Shown: positions 33,709-43,637 of the stretch, piece after piece
Layout of the letters: each line of letters starts with the position of its first letter
How positions within the stretch are numbered: position 1 is the stretch's first letter
Origin: Streptomyces rubiginosohelvolus
GTDB taxonomy: Bacteria; Actinomycetota; Actinomycetes; Streptomycetales; Streptomycetaceae
Assembly: GCF_014649875.1 (NCBI RefSeq)
Contig: NZ_BMTW01000013.1
Location: 1 to 64,000 of the forward strand
DNA: 64,000 nucleotides
Direction of reading: 5' to 3'
Notes under the pieces: generated by a model
Seen by the model: only the letters and a program-made list of their open reading frames with translations
Database searches by the model: none
What the model was told of the DNA's origin: nothing
Translations under genes and position numbers: made by a program

Positions 33709-34580
33709 GCAGCACAGAGCCCGACGCCCTCCTGGGGCCCGCAGACATCCGCGACCTGGCCGCGACGCTGGGCGTACGCCCCACGAAGCAGCGCGGTCAG
33801 AACTTCGTCATCGACGCCAACACCGTCCGCCGCATCGTGCGCACGGCCGAGGTCCGCCCGGACGACGTGGTCGTCGAGGTGGGTCCCGGGCTCGGCTCGC
33901 TGACCCTGGCGCTGCTGGAGGCGGCGGACCGGGTGATCGCCGTCGAGATCGACGACGTGCTGGCGGCCGCGCTGCCCGCCACGGTGAACGCCCGGATGCC
34001 GGAGCGCGCCGACCGCTTCGCCCTCGTCCACTCCGACGCGATGCTGGTCACCGAGCTGCCGGGCCCCGCGCCGACCGCGCTCGTCGCGAACCTCCCGTAC
34101 AACGTGGCCGTGCCCGTCCTGCTCACCATGCTGGAGCGGTTCCCCAGCATCGAGCGGACCCTCGTCATGGTCCAGTCCGAGGTCGCCGACCGCCTCGCCG
34201 CCCGCCCGGGCAACAAGGTCTACGGCGTGCCGTCGGTGAAGGCCAACTGGTACGCGGACGTGAAGCGCGCCGGGGCGATCGGCCGCAACGTCTTCTGGCC
34301 CGCCCCGAACGTCGACTCCGGCCTCGTCTCGCTCGTCCGCCGCACCGAGCCCATCGCCACCAAGGCCTCCCGCGCCGAGGTCTTCGCGGTCGTGGACGCG
34401 GCGTTCGCCCAGCGCCGCAAGACGCTGCGCGCGGCCCTGGCCGGCTGGGCCGGTTCCGCACCCGCCGCCGAGGCCGCGCTCGTCGCCGCCGGGATCTCCC
34501 CGCAGGCGCGCGGGGAGGCGCTGACGGTGGAGGAGTTCGCGGCGATCGCGGAGCACAAGCCGGAGGTGTCGTCCCTGTGA
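33705..34580 (+). CDS. ksgA: 16S rRNA (adenine1518/1519-N6)-dimethyltransferase
   Basis: The 291-residue enzyme dimethylates two adenines in helix 45 of 16S rRNA. Motifs are KQRGQNFVID for RNA/SAM entry, VEVGPGLGSLTL (motif I), VIAVEID, and the catalytic NLPY at VANLPYNVAVPVL. FWPAPNVDSGLV and AFAQRRKTLRAAL follow as expected. It sits between rpf and ispE with GTGA overlaps on both sides. Confidence 0.96.
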   Translation: MSSTEPDALLGPADIRDLAATLGVRPTKQRGQNFVIDANTVRRIVRTAEVRPDDVVVEVGPGLGSLTLALLEAADRVIAVEIDDVLAAALPATVNARMPERADRFALVHSDAMLVTELPGPAPTALVANLPYNVAVPVLLTMLERFPSIERTLVMVQSEVADRLAARPGNKVYGVPSVKANWYADVKRAGAIGRNVFWPAPNVDSGLVSLVRRTEPIATKASRAEVFAVVDAAFAQRRKTLRAALAGWAGSAPAAEAALVAAGISPQARGEALTVEEFAAIAEHKPEVSSL

Positions 34581-35485
34581 GTGCTGTGACCGCCGCTGTC
34601 ACTGTCCGCGTTCCCGCCAAGGTCAACGTCCAGCTCGCCGTGGGCGCCGCCCGCCCCGACGGCTTCCACGACCTGGCCAACGTCTTCCTCGCCGTCGGCC
34701 TGTACGACGAGGTCACCGCGACCCCCGCCGACGAGCTGCGCATCACCTGCTCGGGCCCGGACGCCGGCCAGGTGCCTCTGGACCGTACGAATCTCGCCGC
34801 CCGGGCCGCCCTCGCGCTGGCCGAGCGGTACGGCATCGACCCCGCCGTCCACCTCCACATCGCCAAGGACATCCCGGTCGCGGGCGGCATGGCGGGCGGC
34901 AGCGCCGACGGGGCCGCCGCCCTGGTCGCCTGCGACGCCCTGTGGGGCACCGGCGCGAGCCGCGACGAGCTGTTGGCCATCTGCGCCGAACTGGGCAGCG
35001 ACGTGCCGTTCAGCCTGGTGGGCGGGGCCGCGCTCGGTACGGGACGCGGCGAGAAGCTGACCCCGATCGAGGTCGGCGGCACGTTCCACTGGGTCTTCGC
35101 GGTGGCGGACGGGGGTCTGTCGACGCCCGCGGTGTACGGGGAGTTCGACCGCCTCACCGCCGACACCGAGGTCCCCGAGCCGACCGCGTCCCCCGCCCTC
35201 CTGGCCGCCCTGCGCTCCGGCGACTCCGGCGCACTCGCGGGAGCCCTGAGCAACGACCTCCAGCCCGCCGCGCTCTCCCTGCGCCCGTCCCTCGCGGACA
35301 CGCTGGCGGCCGGTACGGAAGCGGGGGCGCTGGCCGCCCTGGTCTCCGGTTCCGGGCCGACGACCGCGTTCCTCGTCCCGGACGCGGAGACGGCCGAGAA
35401 GGTGGCGGCCGCGCTGTTGACCTCCGGGACCTGCCGCAACGCGCGCCTGGCGGCGTCGCCCGCGCCGGGCGCGCACGTGATCTGA
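34577..35485 (+). CDS. ispE: 4-diphosphocytidyl-2-C-methyl-D-erythritol kinase
   Basis: The 302-residue GHMP kinase phosphorylates CDP-ME in the non-mevalonate isoprenoid pathway. Motif 1 is VRVPAKVNVQLAVG with RPDGFHDLANV, motif 2 is IPVAGGMAGGSADGAAAL for ATP binding, and motif 3 is ALVSGSGPTTAFLV. The likely catalytic Asp lies in ELGSDVPFSL. The GTG start overlaps the ksgA stop (GTGA). This is the last gene of the tatD-rpf-ksgA-ispE operon. Confidence 0.95.
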   Translation: MSAVTAAVTVRVPAKVNVQLAVGAARPDGFHDLANVFLAVGLYDEVTATPADELRITCSGPDAGQVPLDRTNLAARAALALAERYGIDPAVHLHIAKDIPVAGGMAGGSADGAAALVACDALWGTGASRDELLAICAELGSDVPFSLVGGAALGTGRGEKLTPIEVGGTFHWVFAVADGGLSTPAVYGEFDRLTADTEVPEPTASPALLAALRSGDSGALAGALSNDLQPAALSLRPSLADTLAAGTEAGALAALVSGSGPTTAFLVPDAETAEKVAAALLTSGTCRNARLAASPAPGAHVI

Positions 35486-35518
35486 GCTTCCTGCCCGGCG
35501 TACTCACCCCGGATCTGA

Positions 35519-35562
35519 GTACGGTCGCGCTGCCGCACCCCACCCGGCTCGCGCGACCGTAC
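35519..35562. repeat. 12-bp perfect inverted repeat before the acyltransferase gene
   Basis: GTACGGTCGCGC (35519-35530) and GCGCGACCGTAC (35551-35562) flank a 20-base loop. The element starts 34 bp after ispE and ends 4 bp before the acyltransferase ATG, which has no ribosome site. It may terminate the ispE operon, act as an operator, or both. Confidence 0.65.
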
Positions 35563-35566
35563 GTTC

Positions 35567-36886
35567 ATGGGATCAAGTGTTCGTGAACTGGCCGGGGCGA
35601 CGCCCGCCACCCGGGACCGTTACGTCGACCTCCTCCGGGTCGCCTCGCTCGGCGCGGTCGTCCTCGGCCACTGGCTGATGGCCGCCGTCACCCCGGACGG
35701 GGTCGGCAACCTCCTCGCCGTCGTCCCGGCGCTCCAGCCGCTGACCTGGCTGCTCCAGGTCATGCCGGTGTTCTTCTTCGTCGGCGGTTTCTCGCACGCG
35801 CTGTCCTACCGCTCCCTGCTCCGCAAGCGCCCCGAGGGGTCCGAGGACTCCGTCTACTCCGCCTTCCTGCGCGCCCGCCTCCAGCGGCTGCTGCGCCCCA
35901 CCATGGTCTTCGTCCTCGTCTGGGGCGCGGCGGCGCTACTGGTCCAACTCCTCGGCGGGGGCGGCGGGCTGACCGGCGTGACCCTGCGCATGGTGACCCA
36001 GCCGCTGTGGTTCATCGGGATCTACCTGGCGATGGTCGCGTTCACCCCGCCGCTGCTGAGGCTGCACGAGCGGTACGGCTGGGGGGCGTTCGCCGGTCTC
36101 GCGGGCGCGGCGGTCGCGGTGGACGTCCTCCGGTTCGCCGCCGGAGTCCCGTACGTCGAGTTTCTCAACTTCGCGTTCGTCTGGCTGGCGGTCCACCAGC
36201 TCGGCTTCCTGCGTGCCGACGGACGCATCCACCTGCGCCGCGCCGCCCTGCTCGCCGGTGGCGGCCTGGTCACCGCCGCCGCCCTGGTGGCGCTGGGCCC
36301 GTACCCGCTGTCCATGGTCGGGATGCCCGGCGAGAAGGTCAGCAACATGGCCCCGCCCACCCTCGCCCTCCTGGCCCACGGCCTCTGGCTGGTCGGCGCG
36401 GTCGAGCTGCTCCGCGCCCCGGCGGCCCGCCTGCTGGAGCGCCCCCGCGTCTGGCGCGCGGTGGTGGCGGCCAACGGGGTGGCGATGACCGCGTTCCTCT
36501 GGCACCTCACGGCGATGTTCGGGGTGTACGGGGCGCTGCTCGCCCTCGACGTCGACCTGCCCGAGCCCGCATCGGCCGCCTGGTGGGCCCAGGTCCCGCT
36601 GCGCCTCGCCCTCGCGGCGGCCCTGACCGCGGCTCTGGTCGCCGCCTTCCGCGCCTTCGAACGCCCGGCCGCCTCAGCCCCCGTTCAGGGCCACGGCCCG
36701 CTCGCGGCGCTCGGCGCGACGCTCTGCCTGCTCGGCGTCCTCGGCCTGTCCATGGTCGGCTTCGGCGGCCTGCTGGACGGCCGAACGGCCCTGCTGATCG
36801 CGATCCCGGTCAGCGCCCCGGCCGCCGTCGCGATGACGCTGGGCGGCTGGCTGCTGGTGGAGCGGGCGGGGCGGAGGACGCCGTAG
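35567..36886 (+). CDS. Acyltransferase-3 family integral membrane protein
   Basis: The 439-residue protein opens with RDRYVDLLRVASLGAVVLGH, the Acyltransferase_3 signature with its conserved His, and has about ten helices plus LWFIGIYLAMVAFTP. Such proteins O-acylate cell-wall or exported sugars and lipids in the membrane. A C-terminal half with extra helices (about 365-435) is typical of the actinobacterial subgroup. There is no Shine-Dalgarno before the ATG. The acceptor is unknown. Confidence 0.88.
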   Translation: MGSSVRELAGATPATRDRYVDLLRVASLGAVVLGHWLMAAVTPDGVGNLLAVVPALQPLTWLLQVMPVFFFVGGFSHALSYRSLLRKRPEGSEDSVYSAFLRARLQRLLRPTMVFVLVWGAAALLVQLLGGGGGLTGVTLRMVTQPLWFIGIYLAMVAFTPPLLRLHERYGWGAFAGLAGAAVAVDVLRFAAGVPYVEFLNFAFVWLAVHQLGFLRADGRIHLRRAALLAGGGLVTAAALVALGPYPLSMVGMPGEKVSNMAPPTLALLAHGLWLVGAVELLRAPAARLLERPRVWRAVVAANGVAMTAFLWHLTAMFGVYGALLALDVDLPEPASAAWWAQVPLRLALAAALTAALVAAFRAFERPAASAPVQGHGPLAALGATLCLLGVLGLSMVGFGGLLDGRTALLIAIPVSAPAAVAMTLGGWLLVERAGRRTP

Positions 36887-36928
36887 AGGCGACAGCGAGG
36901 GAAGCCGGGCGGCCCACCCTCCTCCCCC

Positions 36929-37990
36929 CTACGCCGGGCGCGGCGCCTTGCAGCCATGCCGCTTCGCCGAGCGCTCCGCGAAGCGCTGGAGGGCCGCCCG
37001 TAGTCCCTTGTGGTCCACGACCGGCGCCGCCTGCTGGGGGGTGTCATCGTCAAGGAGCGTTTCCACCTCGAACAAGGCGGTCCCGCCCGCGCCGGGGCAT
37101 CCGGCGGCCAGCGCGTAGGCACTCGTACCGGGCCGCCGGCTGTCCCGCCTCTCGTCCAGCCGCATGTGGGCGTACCGGGCGGACGGCCCGTAGGACGCGG
37201 TGAACCCGTACAGGAACGCGCCGCTCCGACTGCCCAGCACGCAGTTCTCCCCGGGCGCCGGGTCCCCGGCGACCTCCTGCACCGTGCGTACGCCCCACCG
37301 GGCGGCGGTCTTCCCGTCCAGCAGGCCCGCGCAGCTCCCCGTGGCCGCGGCGACGGGCTTGTAGTCCGCGCGGGTCGTCGTGACACCGACGTTCTTCACC
37401 CGCCCGCCGACCGGAGCCTCACAGCCGGTCCGCCGGGCGTACGCGGAGGCCGTCTCCGTGAGGACGGCGACGAGCCGCTCCCGGGCCACCGGGTCGTCGA
37501 AACCGCCCCGGTCGAGGTCGGCCTCCGCCGTCATCAGCTGCCCGTAACCGGACTCCTTGCCGCAGCTCAGCATCAGGACGGCCCCCGCCTCGTCCGTGTC
37601 CTCGGTGTCCGGGTTGAACCGGAAGGAGCCGGTCCAGCCGTGCCCCAGGGGTGCGTCGAATCCGTCGGAGTTCTCCAGGTTCGTCATGTGTTCCGTTTGC
37701 CCCGACCACAGGACCAGACCCGCGTCCGTGTCGTCGTCGGACGCGCTGACCGTGCAGTGCCCCCGGTCGGCCCAGCGGCCCGACGAGGTCAGGGAGATGC
37801 CGCCGAACAGCTCCCGCACCGCCCCGGCCGCCAGGTCGCCGTCGCAGGCCGAATCCAGCGCCCGGTCGTCGCGCCAGGAGTCGTAGCCGCCGGAGACCCA
37901 GAAGAGCCCTCCCGCCAGCACCGCCGCGGTCACGGTCCAGGCCGCCGCGCGGCGCACCCGCCGCCTGCGCCAGAAACGCACGTCGCTCAC
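36929..37990 (-). CDS. Membrane-anchored Cys-containing surface protein, second of a pair
   Basis: The 353-residue protein has a basic N-terminus (FWRRRRVRRAAAW), one helix at about 14-33 and a large outer region of two similar halves. Each half starts from a D-x-A-C or G-x-C motif (LDSACDGDLA; AATGSCAGLL) and holds Cys that could form disulfides. No named domain was recognised. GTG 37990 overlaps the stop of the upstream paralogue-like gene (GTGA), so both are made together. Confidence 0.78.
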   Translation of the reverse strand: MSDVRFWRRRRVRRAAAWTVTAAVLAGGLFWVSGGYDSWRDDRALDSACDGDLAAGAVRELFGGISLTSSGRWADRGHCTVSASDDDTDAGLVLWSGQTEHMTNLENSDGFDAPLGHGWTGSFRFNPDTEDTDEAGAVLMLSCGKESGYGQLMTAEADLDRGGFDDPVARERLVAVLTETASAYARRTGCEAPVGGRVKNVGVTTTRADYKPVAAATGSCAGLLDGKTAARWGVRTVQEVAGDPAPGENCVLGSRSGAFLYGFTASYGPSARYAHMRLDERRDSRRPGTSAYALAAGCPGAGGTALFEVETLLDDDTPQQAAPVVDHKGLRAALQRFAERSAKRHGCKAPRPA

Positions 37991-39129
37991 TTCCACACCT
38001 TCCCGAGGACCTTCACCGCACGGCAGTCGGACGCGGCCAGATACGCGGCCAGGATCCGGTCGGCCCGGCCGGCCGCGAGAGCGGACTCGGCAGTCGTCAC
38101 CGTCACCCGGCTCAGCGTCCGGGCGCCCGAGCACGAGGACTCGGCCCAGACGGCCAGCGTGTACGACTTCTCGCCGCTCTCCGGTTCCGGGGCCCCGGAC
38201 AGGGCGGCCAGCTCCGCCCCGTACGCCGTGCGCACCTCGGGCAGCAGCGGCCCCCGCCAGCTCACCGAACCCACCTCGGCGACATGGTCCAGCCGGTTCG
38301 CCGGCTTCGCGCGCGGCACGCTCAGGGAGCAGGCGTCCACGTCGTCGCCCGTGACGCCGTCGGGTTCCCGGTCGTCCGGCCCCCAGGCCTTGCCGTCGAG
38401 CATCCCCGGCCGGAACCAGCGGCAGGACGGCGGAACGGCGTCGGACTCCTCGTCCGGATCCTCGACGGGCCCGGCCGGCGGCGGCCGTACGTCCGAGGGC
38501 TTCACCGCCGGGCCCCCGCAACCGCCCCGGTCCCGTACGTGGTTGGCGGCGGCCGCCACCGCGCCGCGCAGCTTTTCCGGCGCCCCCGCGACCTCCGCCC
38601 CGTCGTCCTCCAGCGAGGCGTGGACGCGGAAGCGGGTCACCGGCCGGGGGTAGCCGGGCAGGCCGGCCGGGCAGTCGGCGGTGACCTGGGTGGTGGCGTC
38701 GAGGTACGCGGTGGCCCAGCGGGGTTCCTTCGCGGCGCTCGCGGAGAGGATGTCCCTCAGGCGCACCCCGGTCGGCGCGAAGTCCAGCACCGGCACCGCA
38801 GCGAGCTCCAGACTCCCGGACGCGTCACCCCAGTATTCGTCCCACTGCACCGAGCACCGCAGCAGGGTGCGCGGCCCGCGCCCGGAGGGTCCGGTCAGGT
38901 CCAGGTCGCCGTACAGCTCCCAGGTCTCGTCCCCGGGCAGCAGACCGCTTATCGCCGCACGCGGCAGGACACCCCCGCACGCCGTGTCCAGGACCTCGGC
39001 GTTATGGGCGTCGCGCCGCTCGGACCGTACGAGGAGGAACCCGGCCACCAGCGCCGCGGCGAGGACGACCAGGGCCGCCTTCGGCAGCACCCGATGACCG
39101 ATGAACCGTTCCCATGCCGCTGCCACCAC
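37987..39129 (-). CDS. Membrane-anchored Cys-containing surface protein, first of a pair
   Basis: The 380-residue protein has one helix at about 15-35, followed by LDTACGGVLPRAAISGLLPG, which matches LDSACDGDLAAGAVRELFGG of the next gene. A second half contains SCRWFRPGMLDGKAWG, paralleling SCAGLLDGKTAARWG. The two therefore share a duplicated extracellular fold and probably work as partners in the envelope. GTG 39129 has GGGGGGCGAC just upstream. No function known. Confidence 0.78.
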   Translation of the reverse strand: MVAAAWERFIGHRVLPKAALVVLAAALVAGFLLVRSERRDAHNAEVLDTACGGVLPRAAISGLLPGDETWELYGDLDLTGPSGRGPRTLLRCSVQWDEYWGDASGSLELAAVPVLDFAPTGVRLRDILSASAAKEPRWATAYLDATTQVTADCPAGLPGYPRPVTRFRVHASLEDDGAEVAGAPEKLRGAVAAAANHVRDRGGCGGPAVKPSDVRPPPAGPVEDPDEESDAVPPSCRWFRPGMLDGKAWGPDDREPDGVTGDDVDACSLSVPRAKPANRLDHVAEVGSVSWRGPLLPEVRTAYGAELAALSGAPEPESGEKSYTLAVWAESSCSGARTLSRVTVTTAESALAAGRADRILAAYLAASDCRAVKVLGKVWK

Positions 39130-39158
39130 GTCGCCCCCCGGCCCTTGATCAGTGCGCG

Positions 39159-39171
39159 CACGCTATCGCAC
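39159..39171 (-). promoter_or_regulatory. Shared promoter element, copy 1
   Basis: On the minus strand GTGCGATAGCGTG is identical to a 13-mer upstream of the next minus-strand gene (39993-40005). It contains TAGCGT, a possible -10, about 31 bases before the surface-protein start. GATC also lies at the same spacing downstream in both copies. Common control of the two genes is inferred; the -35 is not obvious. Confidence 0.4.
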
Positions 39172-39196
39172 GCCCCCGGCCCCGCGGCGAGGGTGG

Positions 39197-39925
39197 TCAG
39201 CCGAGCGTCAGGCTCTTCTTCGCCAGCTCGAACGCGGGCAGCATCGCAGTGTGCTCGTCGGAGTCCAGTCCGCCGAGGTGCACCACCACCGGGCCGTCGG
39301 GCGTGGTGACGGCGAAGGCGCGCTCCTTCTTCGACTCGTCCATCAGCTCGCTGTGCACGGTGTACCCGACCTCGGCGGCCGCGAGCGCACCGGCCTTCAC
39401 CTGCGCGTAGGCGGCCTCGCTCGCGTTCGGGTCGTCCGCCACGAAGGCCTTCAGCACCGCCTGCGGGTCGTCCTCGGACGCCTCGCCCTGCCACACCCGC
39501 AGGAAGCCGATGTTCCCCGCCGGTTTGGCGTCGATCTCGCAGACCATCTTCACGGTGCCCTGCTCGGCCAGATCGGCCAGGATGGAGTCCGGCTCCAGCT
39601 CGATCGCCTTCGGCTTCCAGCGGGCGGCGAGGTCGAAGGTCACCGGAAGCTCGCACGCCGAACCGGCGCCCCCGAGCCGCCCGCCCTTCGCCGCCACGGC
39701 CGCCTCCGTCCCGGCCTTGTCCGCCCCGGCCTTCTCCGCCCCGGCCTTCTCCGCCGCCTTCGCGGGCGCGCTGCCGCTGACCGCCGGGACGGGGGCCGAG
39801 CCCTCGTCCTCGGTTCCCGTCCCGGCCGACGACGAACAACCGGCCAGCGTCATCGCCACCGCTGCCGTCACCGCCGCCAGTGCCGCCGGAACCCGGCCCC
39901 GTCCCGTCCCTCGCGTCATCGTCAT
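39197..39925 (-). CDS. Lipoprotein with EKAGA repeats
   Basis: The 242-residue exported lipoprotein has a signal peptide ending in lipobox LAGC (Cys30). An Ala/Lys/Glu-rich linker with near-repeats (EKAGAEKAGADKAG, about 58-72) reaches out from the membrane. The folded domain from about 85 includes VCEIDAKPAGNIGFLRVWQG. No family was recognised. ATG 39925 has GGGGA upstream. Its promoter element matches that of the neighbouring surface-protein gene. Confidence 0.8.
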   Translation of the reverse strand: MTMTRGTGRGRVPAALAAVTAAVAMTLAGCSSSAGTGTEDEGSAPVPAVSGSAPAKAAEKAGAEKAGADKAGTEAAVAAKGGRLGGAGSACELPVTFDLAARWKPKAIELEPDSILADLAEQGTVKMVCEIDAKPAGNIGFLRVWQGEASEDDPQAVLKAFVADDPNASEAAYAQVKAGALAAAEVGYTVHSELMDESKKERAFAVTTPDGPVVVHLGGLDSDEHTAMLPAFELAKKSLTLG

Positions 39926-39992
39926 GAAGTCCCCACCCCTGATGTCGTGCGCACCGCTCCGACCTGGGGCTTCTCCCCATGATCGATCGCGG

Positions 39993-40005
39993 CACGCTAT
40001 CGCAC
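39993..40005 (-). promoter_or_regulatory. Shared promoter element, copy 2
   Basis: GTGCGATAGCGTG on the minus strand lies about 70 bases before the lipoprotein start and is identical to 39159-39171. It is in the region divergent from the ABC-F gene. Confidence 0.4.
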
Positions 40006-40072
40006 CCCGCACGGCGACTACTCTGGTACGTCGAGCGGTCCTCGCCGCAGGGACCCCCGGGACAGGAGTGAA

Positions 40073-41893
<1,821 letters not shown>

Positions 41894-41968
41894 CCGGACC
41901 CGTGGGGCCGGTGGGACGGGTGGTAGAACGGGACGGCAGTGACCGTACGTTCGAGGGGGACCACACCG

Positions 41969-43591
41969 ATGTCACAGCCGCCGCAGCAGGGCTTCGGTGC
42001 TCCGTACGAACCACAGCCCGGGGTGTACGGAGATCCGGGGCAGCCTCAGCCCGGCTCGTACGGCTACCCGCCGCAGCCGCCCACCGTGCCGTACGGCCGG
42101 CCGCAGCCTCAGTCGCCGAACCGGCCTTCCGGTGGGCGCTCCCGTGGCCGGCTCGTCGGGCTCGTCGCCGCCGTGCTCGCCGGGGTTCTCGTCGTCGGGG
42201 CGGGCGTCTGGTTCGTCGCCGGTGGCGATGACGGGTCCGACGACAAGAAGCCCGTCGCGAAGGAGAGCACCGCCCCGAAGCAGCCCGGCGCCGAGTCGAA
42301 CCGGAAGAAGACGCCCGCCGCAGAGGCCGCGGAGATCAACAAGGGGCGCAAGGAAGGCGAGGCGAAGGTCCGCTGGATCCAGAAGAACGGCGTGGACCTG
42401 CCGTTGGGGGCAGCCGCCCTCGGCCCCTGGATCACCGGCGGCATCGTGGCCAAGGCCATGTACCGCACGGTGTCCGGCTATTCGCTGGAGGACGGATCGC
42501 AGAAGTGGAGCCTGCGCCTGCCCGCCGACGTCTGCGCGGCACCCACCCGGCCGACCGCCGACGGGAAGATCGTCATCGGGCTCCTGACCGACACCTCTGC
42601 GAACGCGGAGGAGAACTGCGACAGGCTTCAGATGATCGATCTGGCCACCGGTGAGGCGGTCTGGTCCAAGACCATCGATCGCGCGGTGAACAGTGACTTG
42701 CTTCGGTATGTCGTCATGGCGATCAGCGGCGACGTGATGACGATCGGGGGCCTTGGCCGTGCCGAGGCCTATCGGGTCAGTGACGGCAAGCCCCTGTGGG
42801 GCAAACTGCCCGGCTCCTGTGCGGTGAACGGCTTCGCCGGTGGATCCGTCCTGCTTGCCTCTGTCTCCTGCCCCTCGCAGACGGAGGACGGGTTCCATGA
42901 CGAGGTGCGGCGTATCGACCCGGTCACCGGCCGGACCCTGTGGACGTACAAGGTCAGGAAGGGCTGGAACGTCGACGCGTTCCACTCCGTCGACCCGCCG
43001 GTGATCTTCCTGCGGAAGGGCCCGTTGGTCGGTGGCACGTCAGCGATCGCCGTCCTGAACGACGACGGGACCTTCCGCTCCCAGCCGGCCCCCGGAGGCG
43101 ACGCCCTGGAGGGGCGGTGCCCCGGCAAGGAGCGCGAACTGGGCTGGAACCTCGACATCTGCATGGGCGTGGCCGCCGACACCGACACGCTCTACGTCGC
43201 CACGAAGCCCCGGCCTCAGGGCCGGTCGTTCACCAACGACGTCGTCGCCTTCGACATGAGCACCGGCAAGAAGAAGTGGAAGGTGTCCTCGCCCGCCACG
43301 CAGACCCTGATGCCGCTCAGGGTCGAGGACGGCAAGGTGCTGATGTACCTGAGTCCGCCCGGCCCGAAGACCAAGGACGTGGGCGGCGGCCTCATGGCCC
43401 TCGGCCCGCAGGGCGGCACCCCTCAACCGGTCCTGCGGCACCCGGCGTCGGCCGCGGCGACCGAGCGCGCCTTCGAGGAGGCGATCGTCCTCCATACCGA
43501 CGGACGCTCCCTCCTCATGCTTCCCCAGGTATCCGGAGAAACCGAAGAGGAGGAGCTGGAACTGCGCACGATGATCGCCTTCGGTGACTGA
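41969..43591 (+). CDS. Membrane-anchored PQQ-like beta-propeller protein 1 of 4
   Basis: The 540-residue protein has a cytoplasmic Pro/Gln/Tyr/Gly-rich N-terminus (1-58), a helix at about 61-84 and an outer beta-propeller with repeats ending in TG-x-x-x-W (LATGEAVWSK, VTGRTLWTY, STGKKKWKV). Four Cys probably form disulfides. ATG 41969 has GAGGGGGA 10-17 bases upstream. It is nearly identical to the next gene, leader included, so this is a recent tandem duplication. Propellers like this are often scaffolds or kinase sensor domains; no ligand is known. Confidence 0.85.
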   Translation: MSQPPQQGFGAPYEPQPGVYGDPGQPQPGSYGYPPQPPTVPYGRPQPQSPNRPSGGRSRGRLVGLVAAVLAGVLVVGAGVWFVAGGDDGSDDKKPVAKESTAPKQPGAESNRKKTPAAEAAEINKGRKEGEAKVRWIQKNGVDLPLGAAALGPWITGGIVAKAMYRTVSGYSLEDGSQKWSLRLPADVCAAPTRPTADGKIVIGLLTDTSANAEENCDRLQMIDLATGEAVWSKTIDRAVNSDLLRYVVMAISGDVMTIGGLGRAEAYRVSDGKPLWGKLPGSCAVNGFAGGSVLLASVSCPSQTEDGFHDEVRRIDPVTGRTLWTYKVRKGWNVDAFHSVDPPVIFLRKGPLVGGTSAIAVLNDDGTFRSQPAPGGDALEGRCPGKERELGWNLDICMGVAADTDTLYVATKPRPQGRSFTNDVVAFDMSTGKKKWKVSSPATQTLMPLRVEDGKVLMYLSPPGPKTKDVGGGLMALGPQGGTPQPVLRHPASAAATERAFEEAIVLHTDGRSLLMLPQVSGETEEEELELRTMIAFGD

Positions 43592-43637
43592 CCCTCATCT
43601 CTGCCCAGACACCGTATGTTCGAGGGGAACCACTCCG

